This document shows positions 26,695 to 35,615 of a stretch of 64,000 bases of DNA, one piece after another. Every line of letters begins with the position of its first letter. Within the stretch, counting starts at the first letter, position 1. Made by a program: the position numbers and the translations under genes. The notes beneath the pieces were generated by a model that did not search any database, was not told where the DNA came from, and saw nothing but the letters and a program-made list of their open reading frames with translations. Source of the stretch: Synechococcales cyanobacterium GL140_1_metabat_312. GTDB taxonomy: Bacteria; Cyanobacteriota; Cyanobacteriia; Leptolyngbyales; Leptolyngbyaceae. The stretch lies in NCBI GenBank assembly GCA_025351345.1, contig JANXWB010000010.1:86330-150329 (forward strand), read 5' to 3'.

Positions 26695-28179
26695 TTAGTC
26701 AGGGTCGCCATTGATCGCTTCATCAACCCCATAAACTAAGGCATCCGCCTCGTCTTGAGCAGCATCAGCCGACATATTAGTCACTGGCAGAAGGTCTGAG
26801 TCTAGCGCATCTAGCCCTAATTCATCTGGCTCTAATGCATCGGAATCCAGCTCTAATGCATCTGGTTCAGACGCTTCTGGCTCTAATGCATCAACATAAT
26901 CCGAATCTAACTCGGCTGCGATCGCCTCGGGTTCAAGCTCATCGTCATACTCGTCTTCATCGTCGTAATCATCATATTGCTGACGAGACGCTTGCTCAGC
27001 GGCACGGGCATCTAGAACATACCGAATACTTTCATCCTCGGCAGTAGCGTCATACTTGTTAATGTCCTTAATGTCGATTTTCCAGCCCGTCAACCTGGCA
27101 GCAAGTCGTACGTTTTGGCCTTCTTTCCCGATCGCTAAACTCAATTGATCATCATGGACCAAAACATGAGCCTGACGACCTTCTGGATCCATCAAACGTA
27201 CTTCCACAACCCGAGCCGGACTCAGGGCATTAGAAATATAAGTCGAGGGATCGGGAGACCAACGAATCACGTCGATTTTTTCGCCCTTCAGCTCGTTGAC
27301 CACAGACTGAATCCGCGATCCCCGCGCGCCAATACAAGCGCCAACCGGATCCACATCGCGTTCTAAAGTATCCACAGCTATTTTCGTACGTGGTCCTACA
27401 AAACGAGACGGCGGATTCGCTTCACGAGCAACGGCGACAATGCGCACCACGTCATCTTGGATTTCGGGCACTTCATTTTCAAATAGATAGACCACTAAGC
27501 CCGCATCCGCCCGAGACACCAAGAGCTGGGGACCACGGTGTGCGCCTTCGCTGACTTTTTTCAGATAGACCTTAAGGGTCGCATTGGCCCGATAGTTATC
27601 ATTTGGAAGCTGATCTCGCTTAAGCAATTCTGCCTCCACTTCAGGCTGTCCAAACCCACTGGTGACGACCACAATCACAGACTGACGCTCGAAACGTAGG
27701 ATGCGGGCCTGAAGAATCGCACCTTCGAGTTCTTGAAATTCTTCTTGGACCAGTTTGCGCTGCTGATCTCGCAATTTTTGAGCCAATACTTGTTTCGTCT
27801 GAATTGCGGCCATCCGACCGAATTCACTTTGTTCTGGCGTCACATCTACAACGACCGCGTCCCCGGCTTGGGCTTCGATCGCCACTTCCTGGACTTCTTT
27901 GAGATCAATTTCGTGATCAGTGCTGGTGACTCCTTCCACGATTGTTTTGGTGGCCAAGACTCGGAAGCCTTCTTCTTCGATGTCGAGTTCTACTTCAAAA
28001 TGATTGAAATAATCTTCGTCAAAGGAAGCGGTTTCTAGATGCTGCGTACGCCGGAAACGCTCGTACCCTTTCATGAGGGCTTCTCTGAGAGCTTCTTGGA
28101 CGGCGCTTTTAGGCAAGTTACGATCGCGGCTAATGCTCTCGATCATTTCCTTAAGGCCGGGAAGAGAAATGCTAGACAT
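26695..28179 (-). CDS. nusA: Transcription termination/antitermination factor NusA
   Basis: 494 residues: NusA N-terminal RNA polymerase-binding domain (1-130), S1 domain (135-200), and two KH domains with DPVGACIGARGSRIQSVVNE and LAIGKEGQNVRLAARLTGWK. NusA controls pausing, termination and antitermination. The C-terminal ~95 residues are strongly acidic and low in complexity, with repeated LELDSD, ALEPDE and LDALDSD units. Replacing the extra helix-hairpin-helix domains of proteobacterial NusA with an acidic tail is known in cyanobacteria. The position between rimP and ylxR is canonical. Confidence 0.97.
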   Translation of the reverse strand: MSSISLPGLKEMIESISRDRNLPKSAVQEALREALMKGYERFRRTQHLETASFDEDYFNHFEVELDIEEEGFRVLATKTIVEGVTSTDHEIDLKEVQEVAIEAQAGDAVVVDVTPEQSEFGRMAAIQTKQVLAQKLRDQQRKLVQEEFQELEGAILQARILRFERQSVIVVVTSGFGQPEVEAELLKRDQLPNDNYRANATLKVYLKKVSEGAHRGPQLLVSRADAGLVVYLFENEVPEIQDDVVRIVAVAREANPPSRFVGPRTKIAVDTLERDVDPVGACIGARGSRIQSVVNELKGEKIDVIRWSPDPSTYISNALSPARVVEVRLMDPEGRQAHVLVHDDQLSLAIGKEGQNVRLAARLTGWKIDIKDINKYDATAEDESIRYVLDARAAEQASRQQYDDYDDEDEYDDELEPEAIAAELDSDYVDALEPEASEPDALELDSDALEPDELGLDALDSDLLPVTNMSADAAQDEADALVYGVDEAINGDPD

Positions 28180-28280
28180 TGGATGTCTCCGTTTTATTGA
28201 GTTTAGGGATATTGAATTGTCTGAAAAGCTTGGAACACAAAGCTAGGAGCTGAGGTTGAACATTACTGTTTTTGTCGGAG

Positions 28281-28775
28281 CTAGTCTTTATCGGAGTTTT
28301 TCTTACGATCGTCAAGCTGAACGCGCTCAACAATCGATCGGGGTAGTTGAATGGTGCGCCCCTTTTGACTCAGACGAATGAACTCTTCATCTCGGCCAAT
28401 CAAGGTTCCAACCCATTCACGATGCCCCTCAAAAATTTCAGTCGCAGTCACCCAAACGAGAAAACCTCGAAACGAGATATATTCCCGATCGGCAGTGAGG
28501 GCACGATCAGCTCCCGGACTAGATACCTCCAACACATAGTTATCAGGCATCCCGACCGGATTTGGATTTTCCTCATCATCCAAATAGGCTTCGAGCGCAC
28601 GACTCATCCGAGTACAGTCCTCCATTCCAGTGTCTTGAGTCAGATTGCGAATATCGACTCGTAGCACCGGAGGATTTTGGTTAGTCCGAAACACCGCTGA
28701 TACGACTTCTAATCCTAGGTTGTGAGCAACCGGGGCGGCCAATTCGAGGATGTGTGGAACGATCGGATGAGTCAT
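28281..28775 (-). CDS. rimP: Ribosome maturation factor RimP
   Basis: 164 residues from the ATG at 28775, giving the typical start MTHPIVPHILELAAPVAHNL; an upstream in-frame ATG at 28823 would add an unrelated cysteine-rich stretch. Motifs: VLRVDIRNLTQ, the conserved DDCTRMSRALEAYLD-type segment, YVLEVSSPGADRALTADREY and a C-terminal Sm-like domain. RimP is needed for 30S maturation. It is the first gene of rimP-nusA-ylxR-infB. Confidence 0.95.
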   Translation of the reverse strand: MTHPIVPHILELAAPVAHNLGLEVVSAVFRTNQNPPVLRVDIRNLTQDTGMEDCTRMSRALEAYLDDEENPNPVGMPDNYVLEVSSPGADRALTADREYISFRGFLVWVTATEIFEGHREWVGTLIGRDEEFIRLSQKGRTIQLPRSIVERVQLDDRKKNSDKD

Positions 28776-28945
28776 AGGTTCAAAATCACAATTTGCACAA
28801 AAAAAAGGGACGCTATTCCCCACTTACCATGAAATGATAGATTTCATGAAGTCCGGCGATCGGCAAAGGGCAGCCTTTTTTAGAAAACCACCCTTGCTGA
28901 AACGTCATTGTAACGGATTCTCGGAATAGATGGGAGCGTCAGACA

Positions 28946-29881
28946 ATGCAGAACCTAAATCGACCGACTGACTCAACAAGTAATCCGCCAGACCATCCGT
29001 TAGACCATCCGCCGGAAAATTCACAAGGTAATCTACAAAGCTCAATCGCCAATGCTGCTGTCCATCCGATCGTCTCGGCAGATTGGTTGAGGCTTCACCT
29101 TGAAGATTCTAGTGTCATCGTAATCGATTGTCGATTTTCCCTCATGGAACCTGCCGCTGGCAGAAAGCAATACGATTTGGGTCACATCCAAGGCGCACAT
29201 TACCTCGATCTCAACCAAGATTTATCAGAAAAAGTCCAAGCCCACGGCGGTCGCCATCCCTTGCCTGATGTCCAAATCTTCAGCTCAAAACTACGGGCCA
29301 TGGGGATTGATGATGACACTTGGGTAGTGCTATACGACTCCGCCCGTCTCTCATATGCTGCTAGAGCTTGGTGGCTGTTACGGTATCTCGGCCACGATCG
29401 GACCTTACTTTTGAATGGCGGATGGCAAGCTTGGACCGGAATGCATTACCCCATCACGAAAGAATTACCTCAAACAACGTCCGGCAATTTCATCCCAGTT
29501 GTTCAATCCGATTGGACCGTTGATATTAATAACGTTAGAGCGGCCATAAATACCCCTGGCAACGTGTTGATAGATTCACGGGAAACAGTCCGGTACCGGG
29601 GCGATCGCGAACCGATTGACCCGATCGCTGGCCATATTCCAGGAGCGATCAATTATCCCTGGCAACAGGTCACAGACGAGCGCGGATATATTAATGCCGA
29701 ACTCCAAGCCGATCGATGGGCCAGTCTACTAGACAGCCTCGAAGACAACGGCAACACCGAAATCATTGTCTATTGCGGGTCAGGCGTTACCGCTTGTGTG
29801 AATCTGCTGTCTCTATCGCTAATGGGACACCACGCCAAACTCTACGTCGGCGGCTGGAGCGATTGGTGTTCTTACCCTTAA
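28946..29881 (+). CDS. Sulfurtransferase, two-rhodanese-domain (3-mercaptopyruvate type)
   Basis: 311 residues after an Asn/Pro-rich ~35-residue N-terminus. Two rhodanese domains: domain 1 (~50-170) with VIDCRFSLMEPAAGRKQYDL and GHIQGAHYLDL but no catalytic cysteine, and domain 2 (~190-305) ending in the active-site loop YCGSGVTAC (Cys277). The CGSGVTA loop is the form in mercaptopyruvate sulfurtransferases; thiosulfate sulfurtransferases usually have a basic CRKGVT loop. The enzyme transfers sulfane sulfur to thiols or cyanide in the cytosol. It stands alone and converges on the beta-barrel gene. Confidence 0.92.
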   Translation: MQNLNRPTDSTSNPPDHPLDHPPENSQGNLQSSIANAAVHPIVSADWLRLHLEDSSVIVIDCRFSLMEPAAGRKQYDLGHIQGAHYLDLNQDLSEKVQAHGGRHPLPDVQIFSSKLRAMGIDDDTWVVLYDSARLSYAARAWWLLRYLGHDRTLLLNGGWQAWTGMHYPITKELPQTTSGNFIPVVQSDWTVDINNVRAAINTPGNVLIDSRETVRYRGDREPIDPIAGHIPGAINYPWQQVTDERGYINAELQADRWASLLDSLEDNGNTEIIVYCGSGVTACVNLLSLSLMGHHAKLYVGGWSDWCSYP

Positions 29882-29907
29882 AAAAAATATCTTCAAGCAT
29901 TTTATTT

Positions 29908-31197
29908 TTAAAAGATTGCAACATTAAAGTTAAACCCCAACCCAAAAATCCAGCTATTCGGTTCGATTCGCTTTTCGCTAGAAACTCCCATACTTCGGCC
30001 CCCAAAAGCATTAAGCGACATCCGATCGTTCAGGTTATAGCTCAAGTTCGCCCCTAAATAATGAGAAACATCATCCCGCGATTGCTCAGTAAAGTGGGTC
30101 CAAGAGGCTTGATAATCCAGTCCAGTACTGATCCGAGGTGAAAGTTTATAGCTGAGTGAAATCTGCCCCCCATTCACCAACCGATCGTATTTTTCAATGT
30201 CACCCGTAAGATTCCAGCGAAACTGATAGGCTGTGATGAGATTAAGAGAAGGGCTAAGAGGATCTTGACGCGTAAGATCAAACCGCAACGAATGTTCATT
30301 AAAAAATCGTACGCCCTGAAACAAGTTTTTTATGTCTTCCTTAGCCGTCGTCAATTGTTGATAACTCCAACCAATTTCACTACTCAGCCGAGGGGTCAAC
30401 TGGCGATAGAGTCCCACCTTCAGTCGTAGCTCGTCATAGTTGAGTCGAGAAAATGTCCCATACCGGAGAATATTAGACTGCGCCAACACTAACAAATAGG
30501 TTTTTGGGCTAAGGCGCGGCAAATAATACAATGCCAATCCTGTCCCTGCTACACCATCGGTCTGCAAAGGAATTGAAGAAAAGACGTTGTCGGTCTGAAA
30601 ATAATTAAAATGTCCCAATAAGTATAATGATGGCGCAGGGCGGGGCGCAGGCGGAGGAGTGACGGGGGGAGTTTCACGAATTTTAATAGTTCCTAGTTCC
30701 GGGTCAGAACCAGATTCGAGCGGTTCGACGATGGCTGGGGAAGTCTCAGGGATAGGAGGAGGTGTAACGGGCGAAGGCGTAACGGGCGACAATTCAGGAT
30801 CTGAGACGACGGGAACTTTAGGCTTAATTAAATTGATTGTGGGATTAACGTTGGGGTCTAGTTTGAAATCGCCTTTTGGCTCGACACGCAGATCTAACTT
30901 AGGCAATTCAGAGTTCAGGGGTTGTTGAGACCGATCGGGTCGCCGAAAGTGATCGGAGTGGGGAGGACGATCGGGTCTCGGAGGGTTATCAGGTCGCCGG
31001 GGCTGATCTGTAATAGGGGTATTGACGATCGTATCGGTCAGAATCACCGAATTGTCCGCCAATGTTGTCAACGGTGTCATCATCACCGCGATCATCGGCC
31101 CAACCGTAATAGTCCCCGCCGATCGCAAGCACCAAAGAAACGATTGGAATCGCTTGAAAAATTTAGACCCGCCCCTCAAAGTCGAATATTTCGTCAT
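29908..31197 (-). CDS. Proline-rich outer-membrane beta-barrel protein (putative)
   Basis: 429 residues, family not recognised. It has an N-terminal signal-like segment (GTITVGPMIAVMMTPLTTLA). A ~150-residue Pro/Arg/Asp-rich linker follows, with repeated RRPDxPP and SPVTP units. The ~240-residue C-terminal domain alternates polar and hydrophobic residues (LYLLGHFNYFQTDNVF, LRLKVGLYRQLTPRLSSEIG, ISLSYKLSPRISTGLDYQAS) and ends with phenylalanine in GLGFNFNVAIF, the beta-signal form of outer-membrane barrels. The linker could span peptidoglycan. It is divergent from a proline-rich FecR-domain gene, suggesting a functional pair at the cell envelope (inference). It may be a porin-like, adhesin-anchoring or secretion barrel. 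Confidence 0.6.
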   Translation of the reverse strand: MTKYSTLRGGSKFFKRFQSFLWCLRSAGTITVGPMIAVMMTPLTTLADNSVILTDTIVNTPITDQPRRPDNPPRPDRPPHSDHFRRPDRSQQPLNSELPKLDLRVEPKGDFKLDPNVNPTINLIKPKVPVVSDPELSPVTPSPVTPPPIPETSPAIVEPLESGSDPELGTIKIRETPPVTPPPAPRPAPSLYLLGHFNYFQTDNVFSSIPLQTDGVAGTGLALYYLPRLSPKTYLLVLAQSNILRYGTFSRLNYDELRLKVGLYRQLTPRLSSEIGWSYQQLTTAKEDIKNLFQGVRFFNEHSLRFDLTRQDPLSPSLNLITAYQFRWNLTGDIEKYDRLVNGGQISLSYKLSPRISTGLDYQASWTHFTEQSRDDVSHYLGANLSYNLNDRMSLNAFGGRSMGVSSEKRIEPNSWIFGLGFNFNVAIF

Positions 31198-31339
31198 ATT
31201 GCCACATCTGCTTCTACGACCACTCTTCCGCCCTTTTGTCAGCCATCGTACTCATTCTCTCAAGGCCAGACTAGCCATTTCTTAGCTCTGTACTTATACT
31301 GAGAAAGTGCATAAACGATCATACGCAGAAATTAGACAA

Positions 31340-31567
31340 TTAGAGCTTTAGTGTATAGAAATCAGGAGCGTTGTTAAAATTAACCGATTGCAATGGTCTA
31401 CGACGACGTTTCACAGATTTTAGAGGCTTCAAGTAACAGATCTGAGATTTACTGTTGTCTAGATAACAGCCATTGTTGCAAAATTTATACACTTCTGCTG
31501 CATCTACTAGTAACGACCAAAATATTGCTAAAAGAATCTGACCGAATTGAAATAAGTAATATTTCAT
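31340..31567 (-). CDS. Possible small secreted cysteine-containing peptide (hypothetical)
   Basis: A 75-residue open frame in the gap between the divergent beta-barrel and FecR genes. A perfect AGGAGG (31572-31577) stands 4 nt before the ATG. The product starts with a signal-like hydrophobic stretch (YYLFQFGQILLAIFWSLLVDAA), then CNNGC and a third Cys, then a basic run KRRRRP. I recognise no homologue. The region is AT-rich, so chance is possible; the RBS and the signal-plus-cysteine layout are the only support. Confidence 0.35.
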   Translation of the reverse strand: MKYYLFQFGQILLAIFWSLLVDAAEVYKFCNNGCYLDNSKSQICYLKPLKSVKRRRRPLQSVNFNNAPDFYTLKL

Positions 31568-31679
31568 ACTACCTCCTAGAAATTCCCGAGATTCTAGGCT
31601 TTACGTTCAGAAACTACTGGTTGTTCACGAAGATTACTTAATTCACTGATACGTTGTCACCAGTTGTCGGAGTTATCCT

Positions 31680-33143
31680 ATGCGCGCACAAATCAAGTTC
31701 CCTGGGAAATGGGTACAGCTCGTCATTATAACGACTTTCAATGGAAGTTTGATTTCGGCTACCCCTCCAGTATTCGCTGGACCTATTCCCCTCATCCAAG
31801 CCACTCTACGTAAAGTAGTCAATCACGTTGACCTAATTCCGTTTAGCCAATCAGCCCGCAGCGCCCAAGTCAACGATCGGCTGAGCAAATCTGGCGATGC
31901 AATCAAGACGCAACGAGCAGCCCGCACGGAACTAAAATTTAACGATGGAACATTAGCTAAAGTCGGCGAATTAGCTACTTTTCGCTTCACACCTAATACT
32001 CGCCGCTTTGAATTAGGCAATGGGACTTATTTGTTTTTAGTTCCTCCTGGTCGAGGCAATACCGAATTTAATACCCCCAATGCAAAAGCAGGGATTAAAG
32101 GATCTGCACTTTTCATTCGCTACATTGAAGAAAGTGATACGACTATTATGGGGGCATTAACAAATAATCCCCTCGGACCGATGGATATTACGGTAGGAGG
32201 CAAGACACAGAATTTATATGCAGGCCAAATGGTCGTTGCGATTAAAGATCGTATCGATCGCATTCAGACCTTCGATTTAAAGACATTTTTTCAAACGAGT
32301 CCTATGTATCGAGATATCGATGTCATGGACCCTGATTTACAGGCGGTTCGTCAGGAAATGGCTGATGCTATTACTACTCAAGTGGCTGCGATCGGAGCAC
32401 TGCCCACTCAAGTTGCAACTACACCCAAACCTCGAATTTCTTCTGATCCAACATCAAGTATGCCAAGAAGAGAGTCAACCGAGGCTCGCGAAATTCTCAA
32501 TGATCCCAATCGCAACCAGCCGATCGTTCGACCAAATCCGCCAAATTTAATTGAGCCTCCGATTGTTCAGCCAAATCTGCCAAATTTAATTGAGCCTCCG
32601 ATTGTTCGACCAAATCCGCCAAATTTAATTGAGCCTCCGATCGTTCCCCCTAATGGGTCAAATCCGGGGATTCCGATCGTTCAGCCAACTCCGCCAAACA
32701 TAAAAGATTCGATCGTTACTCCTCCGATAACCGATCTACCTATTACTCCTCTTCCAACGATCCCACCGATTACTCCTCCAGTAAGGACTCCACCTGTCAC
32801 GCTTCCACCTTCAACAGTCCCACCGATTACTCCTCCAGTAACCAATCTACCTGTCACGCTTCCACCAGTTGTTCCGCAGATAATAACTCTACCCGTTACT
32901 CCTTCGGGAACGACTCCTCAGATAACGCTCCCACCGATTATTCCTCAGATAACACCACCGACTACCCTTCCGATAACGATTCCATCTGTTACTCCTCTTC
33001 CAACGATCCCACCGATTACTCCTGCAATACCTGCTATTCCTGCGAGACCGATTACTCCTGCAATACCTGCTACTCCTGCGAGACCAGGTAGTCCTGCCAC
33101 TCCTGCGATACCTGCCTCACCTACTCCAACTGTTATTCCATAA
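31680..33143 (+). CDS. FecR domain-containing protein with long proline-rich repeat region
   Basis: 487 residues: signal peptide (~1-32, ending PPVFAG), then a FecR domain (~40-210: LSKSGDAIKTQRAARTELKF, GTLAKVGELATFRFT, NAKAGIKGSALFIRY). The C-terminal ~220 residues are Pro/Thr/Ile-rich. They begin with three to four near-identical 13-residue units (RPNPPNLIEPPIV, 39-bp DNA repeats at about 32521-32642), then PPITPP-type and finally IPAxPA-type units. FecR domains in cyanobacteria often sit in exported envelope proteins, not only in iron-signalling anti-sigma factors; no sigma factor gene is adjacent. The divergent neighbour is a proline-rich beta-barrel protein. Confidence 0.8.
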   Translation: MRAQIKFPGKWVQLVIITTFNGSLISATPPVFAGPIPLIQATLRKVVNHVDLIPFSQSARSAQVNDRLSKSGDAIKTQRAARTELKFNDGTLAKVGELATFRFTPNTRRFELGNGTYLFLVPPGRGNTEFNTPNAKAGIKGSALFIRYIEESDTTIMGALTNNPLGPMDITVGGKTQNLYAGQMVVAIKDRIDRIQTFDLKTFFQTSPMYRDIDVMDPDLQAVRQEMADAITTQVAAIGALPTQVATTPKPRISSDPTSSMPRRESTEAREILNDPNRNQPIVRPNPPNLIEPPIVQPNLPNLIEPPIVRPNPPNLIEPPIVPPNGSNPGIPIVQPTPPNIKDSIVTPPITDLPITPLPTIPPITPPVRTPPVTLPPSTVPPITPPVTNLPVTLPPVVPQIITLPVTPSGTTPQITLPPIIPQITPPTTLPITIPSVTPLPTIPPITPAIPAIPARPITPAIPATPARPGSPATPAIPASPTPTVIP

Positions 33144-33159
33144 GCTAACTTCGGCATAT

Positions 33160-33192
33160 AAAAAGCGCCTCAGAACCCCGAAGCGCTTTTTT
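33160..33192. terminator. Bidirectional terminator between FecR-domain and TPR genes
   Basis: AAAAAGCGC (33160-33168) pairs with GCGCTTTTT (33183-33191) around a 14-nt loop, followed by T on the plus strand and flanked by A on the left. It serves both convergent genes. Confidence 0.8.
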
Positions 33193-33213
33193 AATCAATT
33201 CAATTGGCTAACT

Positions 33214-33738
33214 TTAAACTGGAGCAACTCGCTTTTTCAACGACTCCGATCGCAACTTAGCGGTCTCATTCGTAGGTTCTATAGATAACGACTGAGCATA
33301 GGCTTCGATCGCTTTAGTGGTCAGATTTTTCTTCTCGTAAACATGACCTAGATTATTCAGCGCAATCACATAATCAGGATAATTTTTAAGCGCATCCTTA
33401 TAGTGACGAACGGCCAGATCATACTGTTCTTGAGCGAAATAAGTGTAACCCAACGCATTATAAACCGCTGCTACATCAGCCCCTTCTAATTCTCGCTTCT
33501 TGATGGCTTTCTGGAACTGAGGAATCGCTTGAGCAAACAGCTTTTTATCTAAATAAACACTTCCTAACTCATAATGCTCTGCCGCCGTCCCATCACCATC
33601 CTTGAGCTTTTCTGTAAGTCGTGCCAGTGCTCCTTCTAACTTACGAGTTTTGATCACTTCCTTCAGGACGCTGATCCCAGCCGCAATCAGAATCACCACC
33701 AAAACAGCGATATAAACAATAGGAGAATTTTCTTTCAT
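33214..33738 (-). CDS. TPR repeat membrane protein, Ycf37-like
   Basis: 174 residues from the ATG at 33738 (MKENSPIVYIAVLVVILIAA); an in-frame ATG at 33792 would prepend 18 residues unlike the family. One N-terminal membrane helix is followed by about three tetratricopeptide repeats: EHYELGSVYLDKKLFAQAIP, AVYNALGYTYFAQEQYDLAV and ALNNLGHVYEKKNLTTKAIE. Length and layout match Ycf37, a thylakoid protein that helps assemble or stabilise photosystem I. Its place upstream of a solute-binding gene and the rplT-rpmI pair is one I associate with cyanobacteria. The identity with Ycf37 is inferred from memory. Confidence 0.7.
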   Translation of the reverse strand: MKENSPIVYIAVLVVILIAAGISVLKEVIKTRKLEGALARLTEKLKDGDGTAAEHYELGSVYLDKKLFAQAIPQFQKAIKKRELEGADVAAVYNALGYTYFAQEQYDLAVRHYKDALKNYPDYVIALNNLGHVYEKKNLTTKAIEAYAQSLSIEPTNETAKLRSESLKKRVAPV

Positions 33739-33893
33739 GGGTCGATCGCAGTGTCTACAGAAATAGTTGAATGCATCGAAATCGAGATGCACTTGATCAT
33801 CTTATCATCGCAATTCAGTAGCTCTACTGTGCGTTACATTGATTACCAAATCAAATAAAGTGGGACGGCACTAAATGGCCTAAGAGTCATGGC

Positions 33894-34739
33894 TTAAGAG
33901 TCCAAATTCCATCGGTGCCATTGCTCTTTCAACCATCCCGATCGCTGCCAACGATCGACCACACCCTGCACTTTTTCACGGAATGATGCGTACTGCGCTC
34001 CTTTTGGCATAGCGATCGACATAGGATAAAGACCAAACTCATCGGGCAACAATCGTAAATCAGCATCTTTTCGCATAGCACCCAGAGCCATTACTCGATC
34101 GATCGCAAACGCCTGTAGTTGTCCCGATCGCAACTTAGACCAACCATCTGCATAGCTCTCCACCTCGACCAACATCAAACCCAAACGCTCCGACATCAAA
34201 GCATCCATCGCACTAGAATTTTTCAAGACCGCAACGGATTGTCCCCGAAGATCACCGATCCTCCTGACTGAAGCATTCTGAGCCGGACGATTTTGAGACA
34301 GGTTATCCCGCACCACAATGGCCGATCGTTCAAAATAATAGGGCGCACTAAACGCAACCCAACGCGATCGGGAAGGCGTTGCTGTTATTGATGCGATCGC
34401 AAGATCAACTTGCCCATCCGCCACAACTCGTAATCGATCGGAATTTGCTACCGAAATAAATTTGACCGCATCACGTTTCCCACACAACTCAAACGCCAAG
34501 GTCTGAGCCATTTCTATCTCAAAACCAGACCAATGACCCGCAGCATCGCGAAAACTCAAGGGAAACCGATCGTCATGGACTGCCACCGACAAAAAACCAC
34601 GATCGCAAATTGTCTGCAAATCGGCGGAGTTTCCTGGCAATGTCGCCACTGATACCACACTCCAGCTCAGACCAAACGCCAAAAACCAGCCATATATCGA
34701 TCGTTTTCGTCCCATACTCAATCTCTTCAGCCATTCCAT
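33894..34739 (-). CDS. Periplasmic substrate-binding protein, polar amino acid family (SBP_bac_3)
   Basis: 281 residues with an N-terminal signal peptide (YGWFLAFGLSWSVVSVATLP) and the family 3 solute-binding pattern: ICDRGFLSVAVHDDRFPLSF, GHWSGFEIEMAQTLAFELCG, DLAIASITATPSRSRWVAFS and YYFERSAIVVR. These proteins bind amino acids or related small molecules for ABC importers. No permease or ATPase is adjacent, so it may be an orphan receptor or work with a distant transporter. The ligand cannot be read from the sequence. Confidence 0.88.
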   Translation of the reverse strand: MEWLKRLSMGRKRSIYGWFLAFGLSWSVVSVATLPGNSADLQTICDRGFLSVAVHDDRFPLSFRDAAGHWSGFEIEMAQTLAFELCGKRDAVKFISVANSDRLRVVADGQVDLAIASITATPSRSRWVAFSAPYYFERSAIVVRDNLSQNRPAQNASVRRIGDLRGQSVAVLKNSSAMDALMSERLGLMLVEVESYADGWSKLRSGQLQAFAIDRVMALGAMRKDADLRLLPDEFGLYPMSIAMPKGAQYASFREKVQGVVDRWQRSGWLKEQWHRWNLDS

Positions 34740-34856
34740 TCATACATGACCGAAAACTAAAAAAGAAGGGATAGTGCCAGAAACTCTAACACCATCCCCA
34801 CAAAAATTAATCTCAAGATTTACATAAGGTCAAGCAAAAGACTTGTAAGTCTAGGG

Positions 34857-35207
34857 TTAAGCTGCTTTCGCTAACTCAACAACCTTCGCAAACGCAGTCG
34901 GGTCAATGACCGCCAACTGAGCCAGCATTTTGCGGTTGATTTGGATGTCAGCTTTTTTCATCTTGCCAATCAATTGGCTGTAGCTAATTCCATTAATCCG
35001 AGCTGCGGCATTAATCCGAGCAATCCACAGGCGGCGGAAATCGCGTTTCTTTTTACGACGATCGCGATACGCATTCCGCAGCGCTTTCATCACCTGTTGA
35101 TTCGCGACTCTAAACAGCCGTGAATGTGATCCACGGAAGCCTTTCGCCAGCTTCAAAATTTTATTACGACGTTTGCGGGCTACATTACCGCGCTTAACAC
35201 GAGCCAT
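34857..35207 (-). CDS. rplT: 50S ribosomal protein L20
   Basis: 116 residues, normal length. Starts [20 protein letters not shown], with [20 protein letters not shown] and [20 protein letters not shown], all L20 hallmarks. L20 binds 23S rRNA early in 50S assembly and in other bacteria represses its own mRNA. It lies downstream of rpmI on the same strand; infC is not adjacent. A weak hairpin (34839-34852) lies just past the stop. Confidence 0.98.
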   Translation of the reverse strand: MARVKRGNVARKRRNKILKLAKGFRGSHSRLFRVANQQVMKALRNAYRDRRKKKRDFRRLWIARINAAARINGISYSQLIGKMKKADIQINRKMLAQLAVIDPTAFAKVVELAKAA

Positions 35208-35347
35208 GAGTTTCCTCTACATTTGGGGATAGGTCATTAGTAACTAAGCAATGTTCAAACTTATAGAATCGAAATTCCAATGATTAAACTTGCCACGATC
35301 GGGAACCAGGCAGTAGAAAAGCCCTAGCCCAAATCGATTGGATCACC

Positions 35348-35545
35348 TTATAAGTAAGGCAGCATAGTACGAACGTTAGCAGCATCACCTTCAAACACAA
35401 CGTTGTAACCAGCAAGACGGCGCTTACGGCTAGGGCTTTTGTGTTCTAAAAGGTGGGCGCGGAACGTACTCCGACGGAGAATCTTGCCCGTTCCAGTCAC
35501 TTTAAAGCGCTTGGCGGCAGATTTACGAGTCTTTAACTTCGGCAT
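35348..35545 (-). CDS. rpmI: 50S ribosomal protein L35
   Basis: 65 residues from the ATG at 35545 ([20 protein letters not shown]), the standard L35 start; an upstream in-frame ATG at 35563 would add six residues. [20 protein letters not shown] and [10 protein letters not shown] follow the family. It is a late-assembling 50S protein. It precedes rplT by 140 bp, the conserved order without infC. Confidence 0.97.
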   Translation of the reverse strand: MPKLKTRKSAAKRFKVTGTGKILRRSTFRAHLLEHKSPSRKRRLAGYNVVFEGDAANVRTMLPYL

Positions 35546-35615
35546 GACGATATCCAAATTCACACAGTTCTAGATTGTACCCCACAGGAAACCTATTTTA
35601 AGCAAATCCCTCAAA

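Noticed and set aside
32521-32642. CRISPR-like array
   Set aside because: The periodic repeats are in frame inside a coding region and there are no spacers of constant length or cas genes.
31680-33143. FecR as anti-sigma factor in iron signalling
   Set aside because: No ECF sigma factor or TonB-dependent receptor is adjacent and the protein has a signal peptide and long proline-rich tail instead of a cytoplasmic sigma-binding domain.
32945-33157. Minus-strand frame with a repetitive Gly/Ala/Val/Ile product (GIAGVAGL-type)
   Set aside because: It is the antisense reading of the Pro/Thr/Ile repeat tail of the FecR-domain gene.
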